Shown in pieces: positions 22,264 to 32,479 of a DNA stretch of 64,000 nt (positions within the stretch are counted from its first letter, which is position 1; every line of letters begins with the position of its first letter). A program made the position numbers and the translations under genes. Source of the DNA: CATOSD01 sp965203135 (GTDB taxonomy: Bacteria > Chloroflexota > Dehalococcoidia > Lucifugimonadales > CATOSD01); NCBI GenBank assembly GCA_965203135.1, contig CBDBBO010000001.1, positions 1,054,001 to 1,118,000 of the forward strand. Direction: 5' to 3'. Below the pieces are notes generated by a model. It was given only the letters and a program-made list of their open reading frames with translations, was not told the DNA's origin and did not search any database.

Positions 22264-23433
22264 ATGGCGGTAACTGCCGTTGAAGTCGTCTACCGGGGCA
22301 TTTTCCAGAAGACCCTGTCTAGAAACATCTGCCGCAACATCGTGCTTGCGGCCCGCAAGGAAGGCAAGATCGGCACCGCTTTCGGCCGCTACGGCGACTC
22401 CCCGGAGCGCAATGGCATCCCCGCCAAGTACTTCGCCGTCGTCGCCGACGACGAACTCGAACTGGAAGAGAGCCTCGCCAAGTACGAGCCGACCGAGGTG
22501 GACGTCACCATCGTCGTGGACGACACGCTCTGCAAGGGCGTGGAATCGTGGGCGTGGTACGGCCTGCAGCCCATCAACGAGCTGACCGTAAACGGCGGCA
22601 CGGTGCTGGTCACCTCCATCCAGTCGCCCGAAGAGCTTGTGCAGGACATCCACGTCAAGGACGTTCCCTACAACCTCTCCATAGTAAAGGCCGTCAAGAG
22701 CTTCTCCGGCCTCTGGGTCTACAAGGACGACCACACCGACGTGCGTATACTTGGCGCGCTCGCCCGCGTCTGCCCACAGCTTGTCGGACTCGACGCCTAC
22801 GTCGACACCATCCGCGAGCAGTCCAGTGACGACAAGGCCGGCTCGGCGCAACGCGCATTCGATCGCGTGACCACCTACCCGGTGGAGCCGGGCCAGGGCA
22901 ACTCCGAGACCCCGTTCAGCTTCGACATGCCCGGCTGGACCAAGATGGAGGAGGCCCTCGTAATCCCCGGCATCGAGGCCGGCGGCGGCTTCCGGGGCGG
23001 CGACGGCGGCTTCCAGCCCGTGCGCAGCGAGGTCTTCAAGAAGTGGTCCACTCGCACCATGCGCCCGGTCATCAACTTCGAGACGTGCACCAAGTGCACC
23101 CTCTGCTGGTTGCAGTGCCCCGACTCCTGCTTCGACGTTACCCCCGAGGGCCTGTACGACTCAGACATGGAGTCCTGCTGCGGCTGCGGCGTGTGCGAAG
23201 AGGTGTGCCCGGTCCCCGATTGCATCACCATGGTCAACGAGGCGTCCTTCGAGGACAACTCCAGCCAGCACGACCACTGGAAGCGCGACAGGGACGACTA
23301 CATGAAGTGGCTGGAAGAGAAGATCGCCGCCGCGAAGGCCGAGAAGGGCGACGCGGGCCGCGACCACGGCCTGTACGAGTGGACCGGCTACGAAAAGCGA
23401 ATCGCGGCGCAGGGAGTGAGCAATGACGACTGA
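22264..23433 (+). CDS. 2-oxoacid:ferredoxin oxidoreductase, fused gamma-delta subunit (oxalate oxidoreductase-like)
   Basis: 389 aa. The N-terminal ~190 residues match the gamma (domain III) fold of pyruvate:ferredoxin oxidoreductases. The C-terminal part is a delta-type 2[4Fe-4S] ferredoxin: Cys275/278/281/285 (CTKCTLCWLQCP) and Cys305/308/311/315 (CCGCGVCEEVCP). Gamma and delta fused in one chain, followed by separate alpha and beta, is the arrangement I know from Moorella oxalate oxidoreductase. It passes electrons from the TPP site to ferredoxin. A ribosome-binding site (AGGGGGGA) precedes the ATG, and the stop overlaps the alpha start by 11 bases. Confidence 0.83.
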   Translation: MAVTAVEVVYRGIFQKTLSRNICRNIVLAARKEGKIGTAFGRYGDSPERNGIPAKYFAVVADDELELEESLAKYEPTEVDVTIVVDDTLCKGVESWAWYGLQPINELTVNGGTVLVTSIQSPEELVQDIHVKDVPYNLSIVKAVKSFSGLWVYKDDHTDVRILGALARVCPQLVGLDAYVDTIREQSSDDKAGSAQRAFDRVTTYPVEPGQGNSETPFSFDMPGWTKMEEALVIPGIEAGGGFRGGDGGFQPVRSEVFKKWSTRTMRPVINFETCTKCTLCWLQCPDSCFDVTPEGLYDSDMESCCGCGVCEEVCPVPDCITMVNEASFEDNSSQHDHWKRDRDDYMKWLEEKIAAAKAEKGDAGRDHGLYEWTGYEKRIAAQGVSNDD

Positions 23434-24640
23434 GGCCCAGCCCGCGCTCGAGCGCGAGGAGCTTATCAGCGGCTCGGAGGCGATCGCCATCGCGTGCGCC
23501 CTTGCCGACGTGGACGTGATAACGGCCTACCCCATTCGGCCCTACGACACGGTTATGCAGTTCGTGTCGCGCCTCATCGCCAACGGCGAGCTGAAGTGCG
23601 AGTACATCGTCGCAGAGAGCGAGCATTCGCAGTTCGAGATCGTCAAGCACGCCTCCGCCGTTGGCGCCAGGGTGTTCTCTGGATCGAGCGGCGTCGGCTG
23701 GTTCTACGCCTTCGAGGCGCTCGCCGTGACATGCGGCCTGCGGCTCCCGATGGTGGCGATGGTTGGCAACCGCGCTCTGGACGACCCCGGCGCGTTTGGC
23801 TGCGAGCACAACGACGCGCTCGCCGTCCGTGACCTGGGCTGGATGCTGCGCTGGGTCGACACAGGCCAGGAGGCGATGGACGCCGCGTTCATGGCCTGGC
23901 GAGTGGCCGAAGATCCGCGCGTGTATTTGCCCTGCGCCATCAGCACCGACGGCGCGTTCCTCACGCACTCCCAGCAGATAGTGAAGGTGCCGGACAAGAA
24001 CCTGGTCGACGAGTACCTGCCCCCCTACGACAGGGGCAAGTTCCTGCTCCACCCCGACAACCCCATCACCATCGCGCCGCAGGTCAACGAGGACTGGCTG
24101 CTGGAGATTCGCCGCCAGACCGACGACGCGATGCGCCGCGCCAAGGGCGTTATCACCGAGGCGCACGACGACCTCAAGCGCATATTCGGTCGCGGCGGCG
24201 ACAACCCCTTCATCGAGGAGTACATGACCGACGACGCAGACCTGGTGCTGGTGGGAATGGGGACGCTCGCCATGCCGCTGCGCGTCACCGTGCGCCGGCT
24301 GCGCGAGCAGGGCCGCAAGGTGGGCTTCGTCCGCATCAAGTGGTTCCGCCCGTTCCCCGACGAGGAGTTGCTCGAGTGCCTGACCAGGTTCAAGGCGGTC
24401 GGCGTGATAGACCGCGACTACTCGCTGGGCGCTCCGTACAACGGGGGCGTCCTCTACAATGAGGTGCGTTCGGCCCTGTACGACGCCGACAAGCGAGTGC
24501 CCATAATGGGCTTCATCGCCGGCCTGGGCGGACGGGAGATCACCGTTCCGGCCACCACCGAGATGTTCGACGCGGTGCAGGAGGTGGCCGACACCGGCCG
24601 CGTCGACGAGCCGCTGCGCTGGATAGGCGTCAGAGAGTAG
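23423..24640 (+). CDS. 2-oxoacid:ferredoxin oxidoreductase alpha subunit with YPIRP motif (candidate oxalate oxidoreductase)
   Basis: 405 aa. The substrate-side motif that is YPITP in pyruvate enzymes reads AYPIRPYD here (Arg39). From memory, the arginine at this position is a distinguishing residue of oxalate oxidoreductase, where it binds the second carboxylate. ESEHSQFEIVKHASAVGARV and the domain II stretch LVLVGMGTLAMPLRVTV are standard for alpha subunits. Reaction inferred: oxalate + 2 oxidised ferredoxin to 2 CO2 + 2 reduced ferredoxin. A 2-hydroxyacid dehydrogenase (glyoxylate-reductase-like) is encoded nearby on the other strand. Another 2-oxoacid remains possible. Confidence 0.8.
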   Translation: MTTEAQPALEREELISGSEAIAIACALADVDVITAYPIRPYDTVMQFVSRLIANGELKCEYIVAESEHSQFEIVKHASAVGARVFSGSSGVGWFYAFEALAVTCGLRLPMVAMVGNRALDDPGAFGCEHNDALAVRDLGWMLRWVDTGQEAMDAAFMAWRVAEDPRVYLPCAISTDGAFLTHSQQIVKVPDKNLVDEYLPPYDRGKFLLHPDNPITIAPQVNEDWLLEIRRQTDDAMRRAKGVITEAHDDLKRIFGRGGDNPFIEEYMTDDADLVLVGMGTLAMPLRVTVRRLREQGRKVGFVRIKWFRPFPDEELLECLTRFKAVGVIDRDYSLGAPYNGGVLYNEVRSALYDADKRVPIMGFIAGLGGREITVPATTEMFDAVQEVADTGRVDEPLRWIGVRE

Positions 24641-24650
24641 GGGTAACGGC

Positions 24651-24696
24651 GCCGCCCCCATCCTAACCTTCCCCCGTCGAGGGGGAAGGGACTACA
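24651..24696 (+). repeat. REP-like element inside the oxidoreductase operon
   Basis: CCCCCATCCTAACC followed by CTTCCCCC-GTCGA-GGGGGAAGGGACTA, placed in the 70-base gap between alpha and beta genes. The hairpin may stabilise or attenuate the message between the two subunits. Confidence 0.72.
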
Positions 24697-24710
24697 AGGA
24701 GTGAAGCGAA

Positions 24711-25709
24711 ATGACAACTTCCAACGTCCTGGCCACCATCAAAGGCGTCCACGACTCTCCGCTGGAGGAGTACTTCACCTCCGGCCACCGGACCTGCCAG
24801 GGCTGCGAGTCCGCGCTGGTCATGAAGCTCATGGTCAAGTCCGCAGGGCCGCGCACCATCGTGCTGGGCAGCACCGGCTGCATGTACGTCGCCAACACCA
24901 CCTACTACTCCACGCCGTGGGTGGTGCCCTGGATGCACACCCAGCTCGGCTCGTCCGGCTCGGCCGCGACCGGAACCGCCGCCGGCCTGAAGGCGCTGAT
25001 GAGCAAGGGCAAGATGAAGGAGGAGAAGATCAACGTCATCGCCTTCTGCGGCGACGGCGGCGGCGCCGACATGGGCATCTCCTCCATTTCCGGCTCGCTC
25101 ACGCACCAGCAGTACAACCTGCTCATCCTCATGTACGACAACGAGTCCTACGCCAACACCGACATCCAGGTCTCCGGGTCGTCGCCCTGGGGCGCGAACA
25201 CCACGTTCAGCCCGCCGGGCAAGGTCCACCGCATAATGCACAACAGGTGGAAGAAGAACATGGCCCCGATGATGGCCGTGGGCCACCCCGGCGTTAAGTA
25301 CGTCGCCACTGGCTGCGCCTCCTACGCCGTGGACCTGATGAACAAGGTGCGCAAGGGCCTGAGCATAGGCGGCCCCACCTTCATCCACTCCTACGACCCC
25401 TGCCCCAAGGGCTGGGACTACGACCCGATGTACTCCCACGAACTGGGTATGCTGGCCGTAGAGACCGGCATCTGGGTCCAGTACGAGATCGAGGAGGGCA
25501 GGCTCTCCCTCAACGGCCCGTCGCGGATGATCGCACAGGGCCGCCGACCGCGAAAGCCGGTGTACGACTTCCTCAAGCGCCAGGGCCGGTTCGCCCATTT
25601 CACCGACGAGGACGTGGACTACTTCCAGTCCCGCGTCGACGAGATGTGGGAGCAGTGGTGGCTGCCGGGCATAATCCCCGTGATGAAGGACGGCGTGCCG
25701 ACGACGTAA
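24711..25709 (+). CDS. 2-oxoacid:ferredoxin oxidoreductase beta subunit (TPP-binding)
   Basis: 332 aa. CQGCESALVMK near residue 23 supplies Cys ligands of the proximal [4Fe-4S] cluster, with further cysteines in GSTGCMYV and VATGCASY. The TPP-Mg motif is FCGDGGGADMGI, followed by YDNESYANTDIQVSGSSP, typical of beta subunits. The length is normal. It is the catalytic TPP subunit partnering the alpha and gamma-delta chains. AAGGAG lies about 12 bases before ATG 24711, partly derived from the REP end. Confidence 0.87.
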   Translation: MTTSNVLATIKGVHDSPLEEYFTSGHRTCQGCESALVMKLMVKSAGPRTIVLGSTGCMYVANTTYYSTPWVVPWMHTQLGSSGSAATGTAAGLKALMSKGKMKEEKINVIAFCGDGGGADMGISSISGSLTHQQYNLLILMYDNESYANTDIQVSGSSPWGANTTFSPPGKVHRIMHNRWKKNMAPMMAVGHPGVKYVATGCASYAVDLMNKVRKGLSIGGPTFIHSYDPCPKGWDYDPMYSHELGMLAVETGIWVQYEIEEGRLSLNGPSRMIAQGRRPRKPVYDFLKRQGRFAHFTDEDVDYFQSRVDEMWEQWWLPGIIPVMKDGVPTT

Positions 25710-25743
25710 CCCGTTGGCCGATGTAGGCGGCCTGTGATACGGC

Positions 25744-26748
<1,005 letters not shown>

Positions 26749-26757
26749 CGCGCGCCT

Positions 26758-28401
26758 CTACCAGCCGATGGCGTAGCCGTCCCTGCGCGGGTCGGCGCCG
26801 CCCTGGAACACGCCGGCGTCCGAATCTACCTGGATGCCGTGCGCGCCGCCCACGGACATGGAAAACGGCTCGATGACCTTGACCTCGTGGCCCCGGTCCT
26901 CGAGGGCGCGGCGCACGTGGGCGGGGAAGCGCTCCTCCATCTCGACCTGCGTGCCCTGGACGCACTTGAAGCGCGGGGCCTCGATGGCCTCCTGCGGGTT
27001 CATGCCGAAGTCCAGCACGTTGGTGACGAACTGGGGCGTCGTCTGGAGGATGCCGTAGCTGCCCGGTGTGCCCATGCTCAGGAAGAACTTGCCGTCCTTG
27101 AAGGTCTGGGTCGGCGCGACGACCAGGTCGACGCGCTTGCCCGGCGCGATGAGGTTCGGGCTGCCCTCTTCGAGGTCGAACCAGTAGCACATGTTGTTGA
27201 GGAAGAGGCCCGTGTCGCCCATTGCGACCGCGGAGCCGAAGCCGCCGCCCAGCGTCTGCGTGATCGTGACCACGTTGCCGTCGCCGTCGGCAACCGCGAA
27301 GTGGGTGGTCATGCCGCCGTCGAAGTCAAGCGGGCTGCCGGGTGTGAGCGCGTTGGGCGGACCGTCGTTGACGTAGTGCTCGCCCACCACCGGCGCCGCG
27401 CTCTCCCGGTCGATGCGCTTGCGCTGGCTCGCGGCGTACTCGTCGGACAGCAGGCCGTCCAGCGGCACGTCCACATAGTCAGGGTCACCGCCGTAGCGAA
27501 TGCGGTCGGTGATGCTCAGCTTGGCGGACTCCATGAACAGGTGGAGCGTGTCGGGATGCTGGAAGATGAACTCCTCAGCGCCGAAGCCCTCCATCGTCTT
27601 CAGCGTCTGGAGCACCTGGAAGCTGCTGCAGCTCGGCGGCGTGGTGTGGACCTTGTAGCCACGGTAGTCGATGCTGATGGGGTCGTTCCAGGTAGCCTTG
27701 TAGGTGTCCATGTCGTCCATCGTGAACAGCCCGCCCATCTGCTGGTTGGCCTTCACGATGCGCTCGGCGAGCGCGCCGTGGTAGAACGTATCCAGGCCGT
27801 TCTTGGCGATTTCGCCCAGCGACTCGGCGAGCTGGGGCATCTTCAGCCGGGCACCCGGCTTAGGGGCGCGACCTTCGTCGTCGAGGATGATGGGCGCTGA
27901 CGGGAACCGCGCGAGCCTCGGGGCGTTGTTCCGCATCATACGGCTGTTGAGGGGCGTGATCGGCACGCCGTCCCTGGCGTAGCCGATCGCAGGGGCGAAC
28001 AGGCGCTCGCGATCCATGCTGCCGTAGGTCCCGTGCAGCGTCAGCCAGCCCGCGACGTTGCCCGGAACCAGGGGGGCGAGTATGCCGGTCTGCTTGGTCT
28101 CGTAGGTGAACCTATCCGGCTCAGCGCCGCTCGGCGCCCTGCCGGAGAAGTCGAGCGCTCGGACGCGGTTCTCCTTGGCGACGTAGGCGAGTCCCACGCC
28201 GATGCCGCCCGCGCCGGACATGTAGGGCTCGGCGACGTTGAGCGTGGCGGCGACGGCGACGGCGGCGTCGAAGGCGTTGCCCCCGTCGATCAGCACTCGC
28301 AGCCCCGACAGCGACGCCAGCGGGTGGGCCGACGCGACCATGCCGTTGACGCCCATGGCCACCGGCCTGTTGGAAGTGGGAAACACGGAGAGACTAGCCA
28401 T
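26758..28401 (-). CDS. ggt: gamma-glutamyltransferase family protein
   Basis: 547 aa. The Ntn-hydrolase self-processing site is in GGMTTHFAVADGDGNVV, where the Thr begins the small subunit, and the conserved GGGFGSAVA and PGKR...P-T regions follow. The N-terminus (ASAHPLASLSGLRVLIDGGN, DAAVAVAATLNV) is typical of the large subunit. No signal peptide is visible, so it may be cytoplasmic or one of the acylase-like members. It hydrolyses or transfers gamma-glutamyl groups. It is first gene of an operon with the 2-hydroxyacid dehydrogenase. Confidence 0.88.
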   Translation of the reverse strand: MASLSVFPTSNRPVAMGVNGMVASAHPLASLSGLRVLIDGGNAFDAAVAVAATLNVAEPYMSGAGGIGVGLAYVAKENRVRALDFSGRAPSGAEPDRFTYETKQTGILAPLVPGNVAGWLTLHGTYGSMDRERLFAPAIGYARDGVPITPLNSRMMRNNAPRLARFPSAPIILDDEGRAPKPGARLKMPQLAESLGEIAKNGLDTFYHGALAERIVKANQQMGGLFTMDDMDTYKATWNDPISIDYRGYKVHTTPPSCSSFQVLQTLKTMEGFGAEEFIFQHPDTLHLFMESAKLSITDRIRYGGDPDYVDVPLDGLLSDEYAASQRKRIDRESAAPVVGEHYVNDGPPNALTPGSPLDFDGGMTTHFAVADGDGNVVTITQTLGGGFGSAVAMGDTGLFLNNMCYWFDLEEGSPNLIAPGKRVDLVVAPTQTFKDGKFFLSMGTPGSYGILQTTPQFVTNVLDFGMNPQEAIEAPRFKCVQGTQVEMEERFPAHVRRALEDRGHEVKVIEPFSMSVGGAHGIQVDSDAGVFQGGADPRRDGYAIGW

Positions 28402-28428
28402 TGCGGTGCTCCTGTGAGGGTTTATCCG

Positions 28429-28470
28429 TGGTCAGCGGCCAGTGGTCGGTGGCCAGTGACCGGTTGCCTG
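28429..28470. repeat. degenerate short tandem repeat (GGCCAGTGGTC-like)
   Basis: Repeats of GG(T/C)CAG(T/C)GG units upstream of the ggt start. The remaining 28471-28638 shows no gene. Confidence 0.4.
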
Positions 28471-28638
28471 CCAGGCCGTCGTTGAGACGGCTTGGCCATT
28501 GTACCAGAACAATCCCAGCTAAGGGGCCGCCTCGGCGAGGGCGAGCATCCCCAACTATTGGTCCCTCAGACCGCTGAGATACGATTTGCGGCTCGGTCAT
28601 CAAGATTAGTACAGCCCTCTAGAAATACCCCTCACATC

Positions 28639-29574
28639 TCACCTGTTGCCGACAAGGCGAATGTACGCCTCCTCTAAACTGGGATGCGACGTGCTTAATG
28701 ACGTCACCCCCGTTCCCACTATGACCTCCAGCACCTGGTTCGCAATGGACCCGTCATCGAGTTCGACACGGAAAGTGCCGTCTGGCATTGCAGAGACTGA
28801 GGCGACCCCAGGAATCCCTCGAAGCGTGTCGGGAAGCCGCTCGGGGCCACCCGCGAAGTCGATACGCTCGTACTGCGCGACCAGAGCTCTCAGTGTGCGA
28901 GGCGTTTCGACGGCCAGCACCCTGCCACGGTCGATGAGAGTCACTCTATCGCACACAGCCTCCGCTTCCGCCATGTCGTGTGTTGTCAGCAGAATCGTCC
29001 TGCCCTCCGAGCGCAGCGCCTTCACCAGCTGCTGGAATTCTCTCGATGCAATGGGGTCCATACCGGCAGTCGGCTCGTCCAGAAAGAGTACTCGAGCGTC
29101 CGCCACCAGCCCGCGCGCAAGATGCAGCCGTTGCTTCATTCCACGGGAGTAGGTCTCGACGAGGTAATCGGCGCGTTCCGTGAGTCCGACCTGCTCCAGC
29201 AGTTCCGCCGCGCGTCGCCTGGCCGTATTTCTTGGCACCTTGTACAGCGCGGCCCAGTACTCCAAATTTTGCCGACCGGTCAGCCTCCAATACAACCCAC
29301 GGTCGCCCCCCAGAACGATTCCAATCAGAGGTCGGACCTTGGATGTTTCCCGTACAACATCGTGCCCGAGTATGGACGCTGTACCGCTGGTGGGAAGGAG
29401 GACCGTTGAGAGTACCTTCACCAGGGTCGTCTTCCCGGCGCCGTTCGGTCCGAGCAGCCCGTGAATCTCCCCTTCCATGATCTCCATGGACACACCTTGC
29501 AGGGCGACGACGTCTGGGTTGTTGTCCTGGCTCTTGTAGACCCGTCGTAGGTCTCTGGTCTCAACTACAATCAC
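28639..29574 (-). CDS. ABC-2-type exporter ATPase (DrrA/CcmA-like)
   Basis: 311 aa. Walker A is GPNGAGKTTL, the signature YSRGMKQRLHLARGL, Walker B VLFLDEPTAGMD and the switch His is in LLTTHDMAEAE. A ~90-residue C-terminal extension (IDFAGGPERLPDTL...) resembles that of drug or polysaccharide ABC-2 ATPases. Two membrane subunits lie just upstream on the same strand, so this is the last gene of a three-gene exporter operon. The substrate is not predictable (drug, lipid or polysaccharide). Confidence 0.92.
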   Translation of the reverse strand: MIVVETRDLRRVYKSQDNNPDVVALQGVSMEIMEGEIHGLLGPNGAGKTTLVKVLSTVLLPTSGTASILGHDVVRETSKVRPLIGIVLGGDRGLYWRLTGRQNLEYWAALYKVPRNTARRRAAELLEQVGLTERADYLVETYSRGMKQRLHLARGLVADARVLFLDEPTAGMDPIASREFQQLVKALRSEGRTILLTTHDMAEAEAVCDRVTLIDRGRVLAVETPRTLRALVAQYERIDFAGGPERLPDTLRGIPGVASVSAMPDGTFRVELDDGSIANQVLEVIVGTGVTSLSTSHPSLEEAYIRLVGNR

Positions 29575-29599
29575 GCTGTTGCACCAACTTTCGTACGAC

Positions 29600-30388
29600 T
29601 CAGATGAGCTCGATGGACCCGTCTTTCCTGCCGGCGTTGGCCATGCGGTCCATAACCAGGATCGCCAGAACGATCCAGCCCGACGCGACTGCCGCTTCGA
29701 GTGCGGCGTGCCGGAGGATCGCGGCTATGGGCCCTTCGTCGAGCAACAGCCGGATTGCCTGGAGACCGTGGGTAATAGGCAGCAAGCGAACGATGAACTG
29801 CACGGCGTCCGGCCAGAAGGCAACCGGCACACTCACACCACAAAAGGCCCTTGCAAATATCTGCATGAATAATTGAATGAAGTTGCTCATCTTGGGCAGC
29901 CGCGTTACGAGCGTTCCAAGGAACATCGCAAGACAGTAGGTGCTGGTCGCCGTGAGCACCAACAGCGGTAAGAGAAACAGTGTGTCCGGCCATGGCAACC
30001 CAAGATCGAAAATCGTCCCCAGCACGAGAAATGCTACAAGCGAGGTAGCAACACCCGCCACAAGCCAGATTGAGGTTCGACCAATCGTCGCCGGAACCAG
30101 GCTCGAGGGCGCAATAACCAGAAGAGGATAGCTACCGACATTCCTGTCCCAGGTGGAAGATGGGACAGTCCAGCCCACCGCGACCGCGCCGACGGCAACG
30201 GCGTTTCCGATCAGAAGGAATCGTTCGTGGTCCGCCGAGCCGAAGAGTCTCGCAAGAAGGGCGAAAAAGAGGGCCTGGGCGAGCATCTGGAGCATCCAGC
30301 CGCCAAACCAGGTCTTCCAGTTCCAGAAGTTGGTGAATTCCGTAAACCCGACCAAGAGGCCGAAACGGTAGAGCATCACAGCGTTCAC
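29600..30388 (-). CDS. ABC-2-type transporter permease
   Basis: 262 aa with about six hydrophobic segments (FLLIGNAVAVGAVAVGW, SIWLVAGVATSLVAFLVLG, TLFLLPLLVLTATSTYCLAMFLG) and the ABC-2 pattern AVQFIVRLLPITHGLQAIRLLLDEG near the C-terminus. Its start overlaps the end of the upstream permease by four bases, and the ATPase follows after 25 bases. It forms a heterodimeric membrane domain with its neighbour. Confidence 0.82.
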   Translation of the reverse strand: MNAVMLYRFGLLVGFTEFTNFWNWKTWFGGWMLQMLAQALFFALLARLFGSADHERFLLIGNAVAVGAVAVGWTVPSSTWDRNVGSYPLLVIAPSSLVPATIGRTSIWLVAGVATSLVAFLVLGTIFDLGLPWPDTLFLLPLLVLTATSTYCLAMFLGTLVTRLPKMSNFIQLFMQIFARAFCGVSVPVAFWPDAVQFIVRLLPITHGLQAIRLLLDEGPIAAILRHAALEAAVASGWIVLAILVMDRMANAGRKDGSIELI

Positions 30389-31191
30389 AGGATCCCCAGT
30401 GTACCTTCCCTTCTTAGCTTGTTCAGCATCCGATGAATCAATTGAATCCCAATCACGGCTCCGCCCACACCCAGCGCCGTGATGGCGCCGAGCGAACCCA
30501 ACACTCCCGCCGGCGCCGCTACTTGCATCGTGTCTCGCAGCAAGTTGGCTGACCAGTAGAGATACACGACCCGACTAACCGGTTGGACCCATTCCGGATA
30601 GGCTGTGATGGGCACCAGAATTCCCCCAAGTAGAAACATTGGATAGAGAATCGAGTTCTGGTAGGTTCGCGCGTTTCTGGCGACGCAAAAGAGAGCCGCC
30701 GTGATCAAGGTCGTGCCCGCCGCCGCCAGGGTAGTGGCCATGAGCGTGACCCCGAAAATCAGCGGATGGTGGACCGTTACCGTCACTCCGAAGACGAGCC
30801 GAATGATCAGCCAACTCACGGCGATCCCCAACAGTGAGAGAACTGTCATCACCGTGATCCTCGACAGGATGATCAGCCATAGAGGTGAGGGCGTGGCGAC
30901 CACGAATTCAAGGGTCTGGCCATACCGTTCTCGCGCCAACAGATCACTGGCCATGAAGAATCCCATCTGTCCGACGCTCATCAGCATCGGGGCGACCAGC
31001 GAGTAGGCGGCCAGGTCGTCTCGTCCCACATACTTGAACACCGCCATGAAGATCAGCGCGTGTATCGGCATGACGACAATCGCCCGTATCTCTTCGATGC
31101 TCCGTCGGGTCATGCTGAACTGCGCGCGCACCGAGCCGGCGATCGGCCGTGTAAACGCCGCGACGTCCGAAACAACTGTGCCCGTGAACAA
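30385..31191 (-). CDS. ABC-2-type transporter permease
   Basis: 268 aa with six predicted membrane segments. LAAYSLVAPMLMSVGQMGFF and LARERYGQTLEFVVATP are typical of ABC-2 permeases, and the C-terminal EWVQPVSRVVYLYWSANLLRD matches the family's last-loop pattern. It is first gene of the exporter operon (permease, permease, ATPase). Confidence 0.83.
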   Translation of the reverse strand: MFTGTVVSDVAAFTRPIAGSVRAQFSMTRRSIEEIRAIVVMPIHALIFMAVFKYVGRDDLAAYSLVAPMLMSVGQMGFFMASDLLARERYGQTLEFVVATPSPLWLIILSRITVMTVLSLLGIAVSWLIIRLVFGVTVTVHHPLIFGVTLMATTLAAAGTTLITAALFCVARNARTYQNSILYPMFLLGGILVPITAYPEWVQPVSRVVYLYWSANLLRDTMQVAAPAGVLGSLGAITALGVGGAVIGIQLIHRMLNKLRREGTLGIL

Positions 31192-31246
31192 TCTCTATCC
31201 CCTCGGCAACTTCGCCATGCCCATGCTCTTGCGATTCATCGCCGTC

Positions 31247-32386
31247 TTATGCGCCGCTTGCCGAGTCGGCGAGGGCGTCGGCTATCTCCTCCGCCACTTC
31301 GGCGTCGGGCTCGGATGCCTGCGCCCTCCGCAGGGTGGAGCGGGCGGCGGGGCCGCCGATGCGGCCGAGCGCCCAGGCGGCGTGGGAGCGGACGAGGGGG
31401 TCGTTGTCGTCCGTCAGCGCGGTCGCGAGGGCGGGGACGGCCGACTCGTCGCCGAGGTTGCCGAGGGCCACGCAGGCGTTGCGCTTGAGGCCGGACAGCT
31501 TGGCGCGCTTGATGGGACTGCCGCGAAAGCGCTCGCTGAACCCCTGCTGGTCCAGCTCCAAGAGGGGGATTAGCTCGGGGGCCGCGAAGTCGCCGCGCTG
31601 GCGGAAGGCGGACTCGCCTCCGAGCCGCGCCTTGCGGTTGACGGGGCAGACGTCCTGGCAGATGTCGCAGCCGAAGACCCACGCGCCCACCAGCGGCCGC
31701 ATCTCGCGGGGGATGGGGCCGCGCAGTTCGATGGTGAGGAACGAGATGCACTTGCGGTTGTCGATGACGTAGGGCGCGACGATGGCCCCGGTTGGGCAGT
31801 CGTCGATGCAGCGGACGCAGTTTCCGCACGTCTTGGCGAGCGGGGCGTCCGGCGTAAGCTCCAGGTCGGTCACCACCTGGCCGAGGAACACCCACGAGCC
31901 GTGCGTCGGCGTGAGGATGTTGGTGTTCTTGCCGAACCAGCCGAGGCCGGAGCGGGCGGCGGCGGCGCGGTCGTTCATGGGGCCGTCGTCCACGAAGACG
32001 CGGGTGCGCACTTCCCTGCCCGCCAGCGGCGTCAGGGCGTCGGCGAACCGGCGCAGGCGCGGCTTCAGCAACTCATGGTAGTCGTCGCCCCAGGCGTAGC
32101 GGGCGACCTTGCCGCGCAGGGCGTCGTCAGCGTCGTCCGGCTCGCCGGTGTTGTAGCTGACGGCGAGCGAGACGACCGACTTCGCGCCCTCGAGCAGGGT
32201 CCGGGGGCGGTTGGCCTTGCGGACGCGGTCCTCGGTATACCAGGGCAGGCCGTCCATCAGGCCCTCGCGCACGCGCTCCACCGCGGCCTGCTCGTCGCGC
32301 AGGAACGGCTCGGCCGTGGTGACGCGTGCCAGGTCGAAGCCGTGGTCGAGGGCGCATTGTTTGACGCGCGCCGTCAGGTTGGACAC
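31247..32386 (-). CDS. queG: epoxyqueuosine reductase
   Basis: About 379 aa from GTG 32386; the frame opens 7 codons earlier at 32407. The conserved FVDDGPMNDRAAAARSGLGWFGKNT region binds cobalamin/substrate in QueG. Two ferredoxin-like clusters follow: CGNCVRCIDDCP and CDICQDVCPV. The C-terminus is a HEAT-like repeat pair (LKRNACVALGNLGDESAVPAL, VRSHAAWALGRIGG), as in other QueG proteins. It reduces epoxyqueuosine to queuosine in tRNA, a last step of Q34 synthesis. No other queuosine gene is nearby. Confidence 0.92.
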   Translation of the reverse strand: MSNLTARVKQCALDHGFDLARVTTAEPFLRDEQAAVERVREGLMDGLPWYTEDRVRKANRPRTLLEGAKSVVSLAVSYNTGEPDDADDALRGKVARYAWGDDYHELLKPRLRRFADALTPLAGREVRTRVFVDDGPMNDRAAAARSGLGWFGKNTNILTPTHGSWVFLGQVVTDLELTPDAPLAKTCGNCVRCIDDCPTGAIVAPYVIDNRKCISFLTIELRGPIPREMRPLVGAWVFGCDICQDVCPVNRKARLGGESAFRQRGDFAAPELIPLLELDQQGFSERFRGSPIKRAKLSGLKRNACVALGNLGDESAVPALATALTDDNDPLVRSHAAWALGRIGGPAARSTLRRAQASEPDAEVAEEIADALADSASGA

Positions 32387-32390
32387 GGCA

Positions 32391-32470
32391 CCCCCATCTT
32401 GACCCATTCGACTACGCTCAGGGCAGGCTCTTCCCCCTGCGAGGGGGAAGGGACTATTTGGAAGGCTTGC
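32391..32470 (+). repeat. composite REP-like element
   Basis: Combines CACCCCCATC, a TTCGACTACGCTCAGGGCAGG segment and the hairpin CTTCCCCCTGCGAGGGGGAAG, ending GGAAGGCTTGCTCGCGATGC, which recurs at 45340-45365. It lies between the hydrolase and queG. Confidence 0.7.
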
Positions 32471-32479
32471 TCGCGATGC

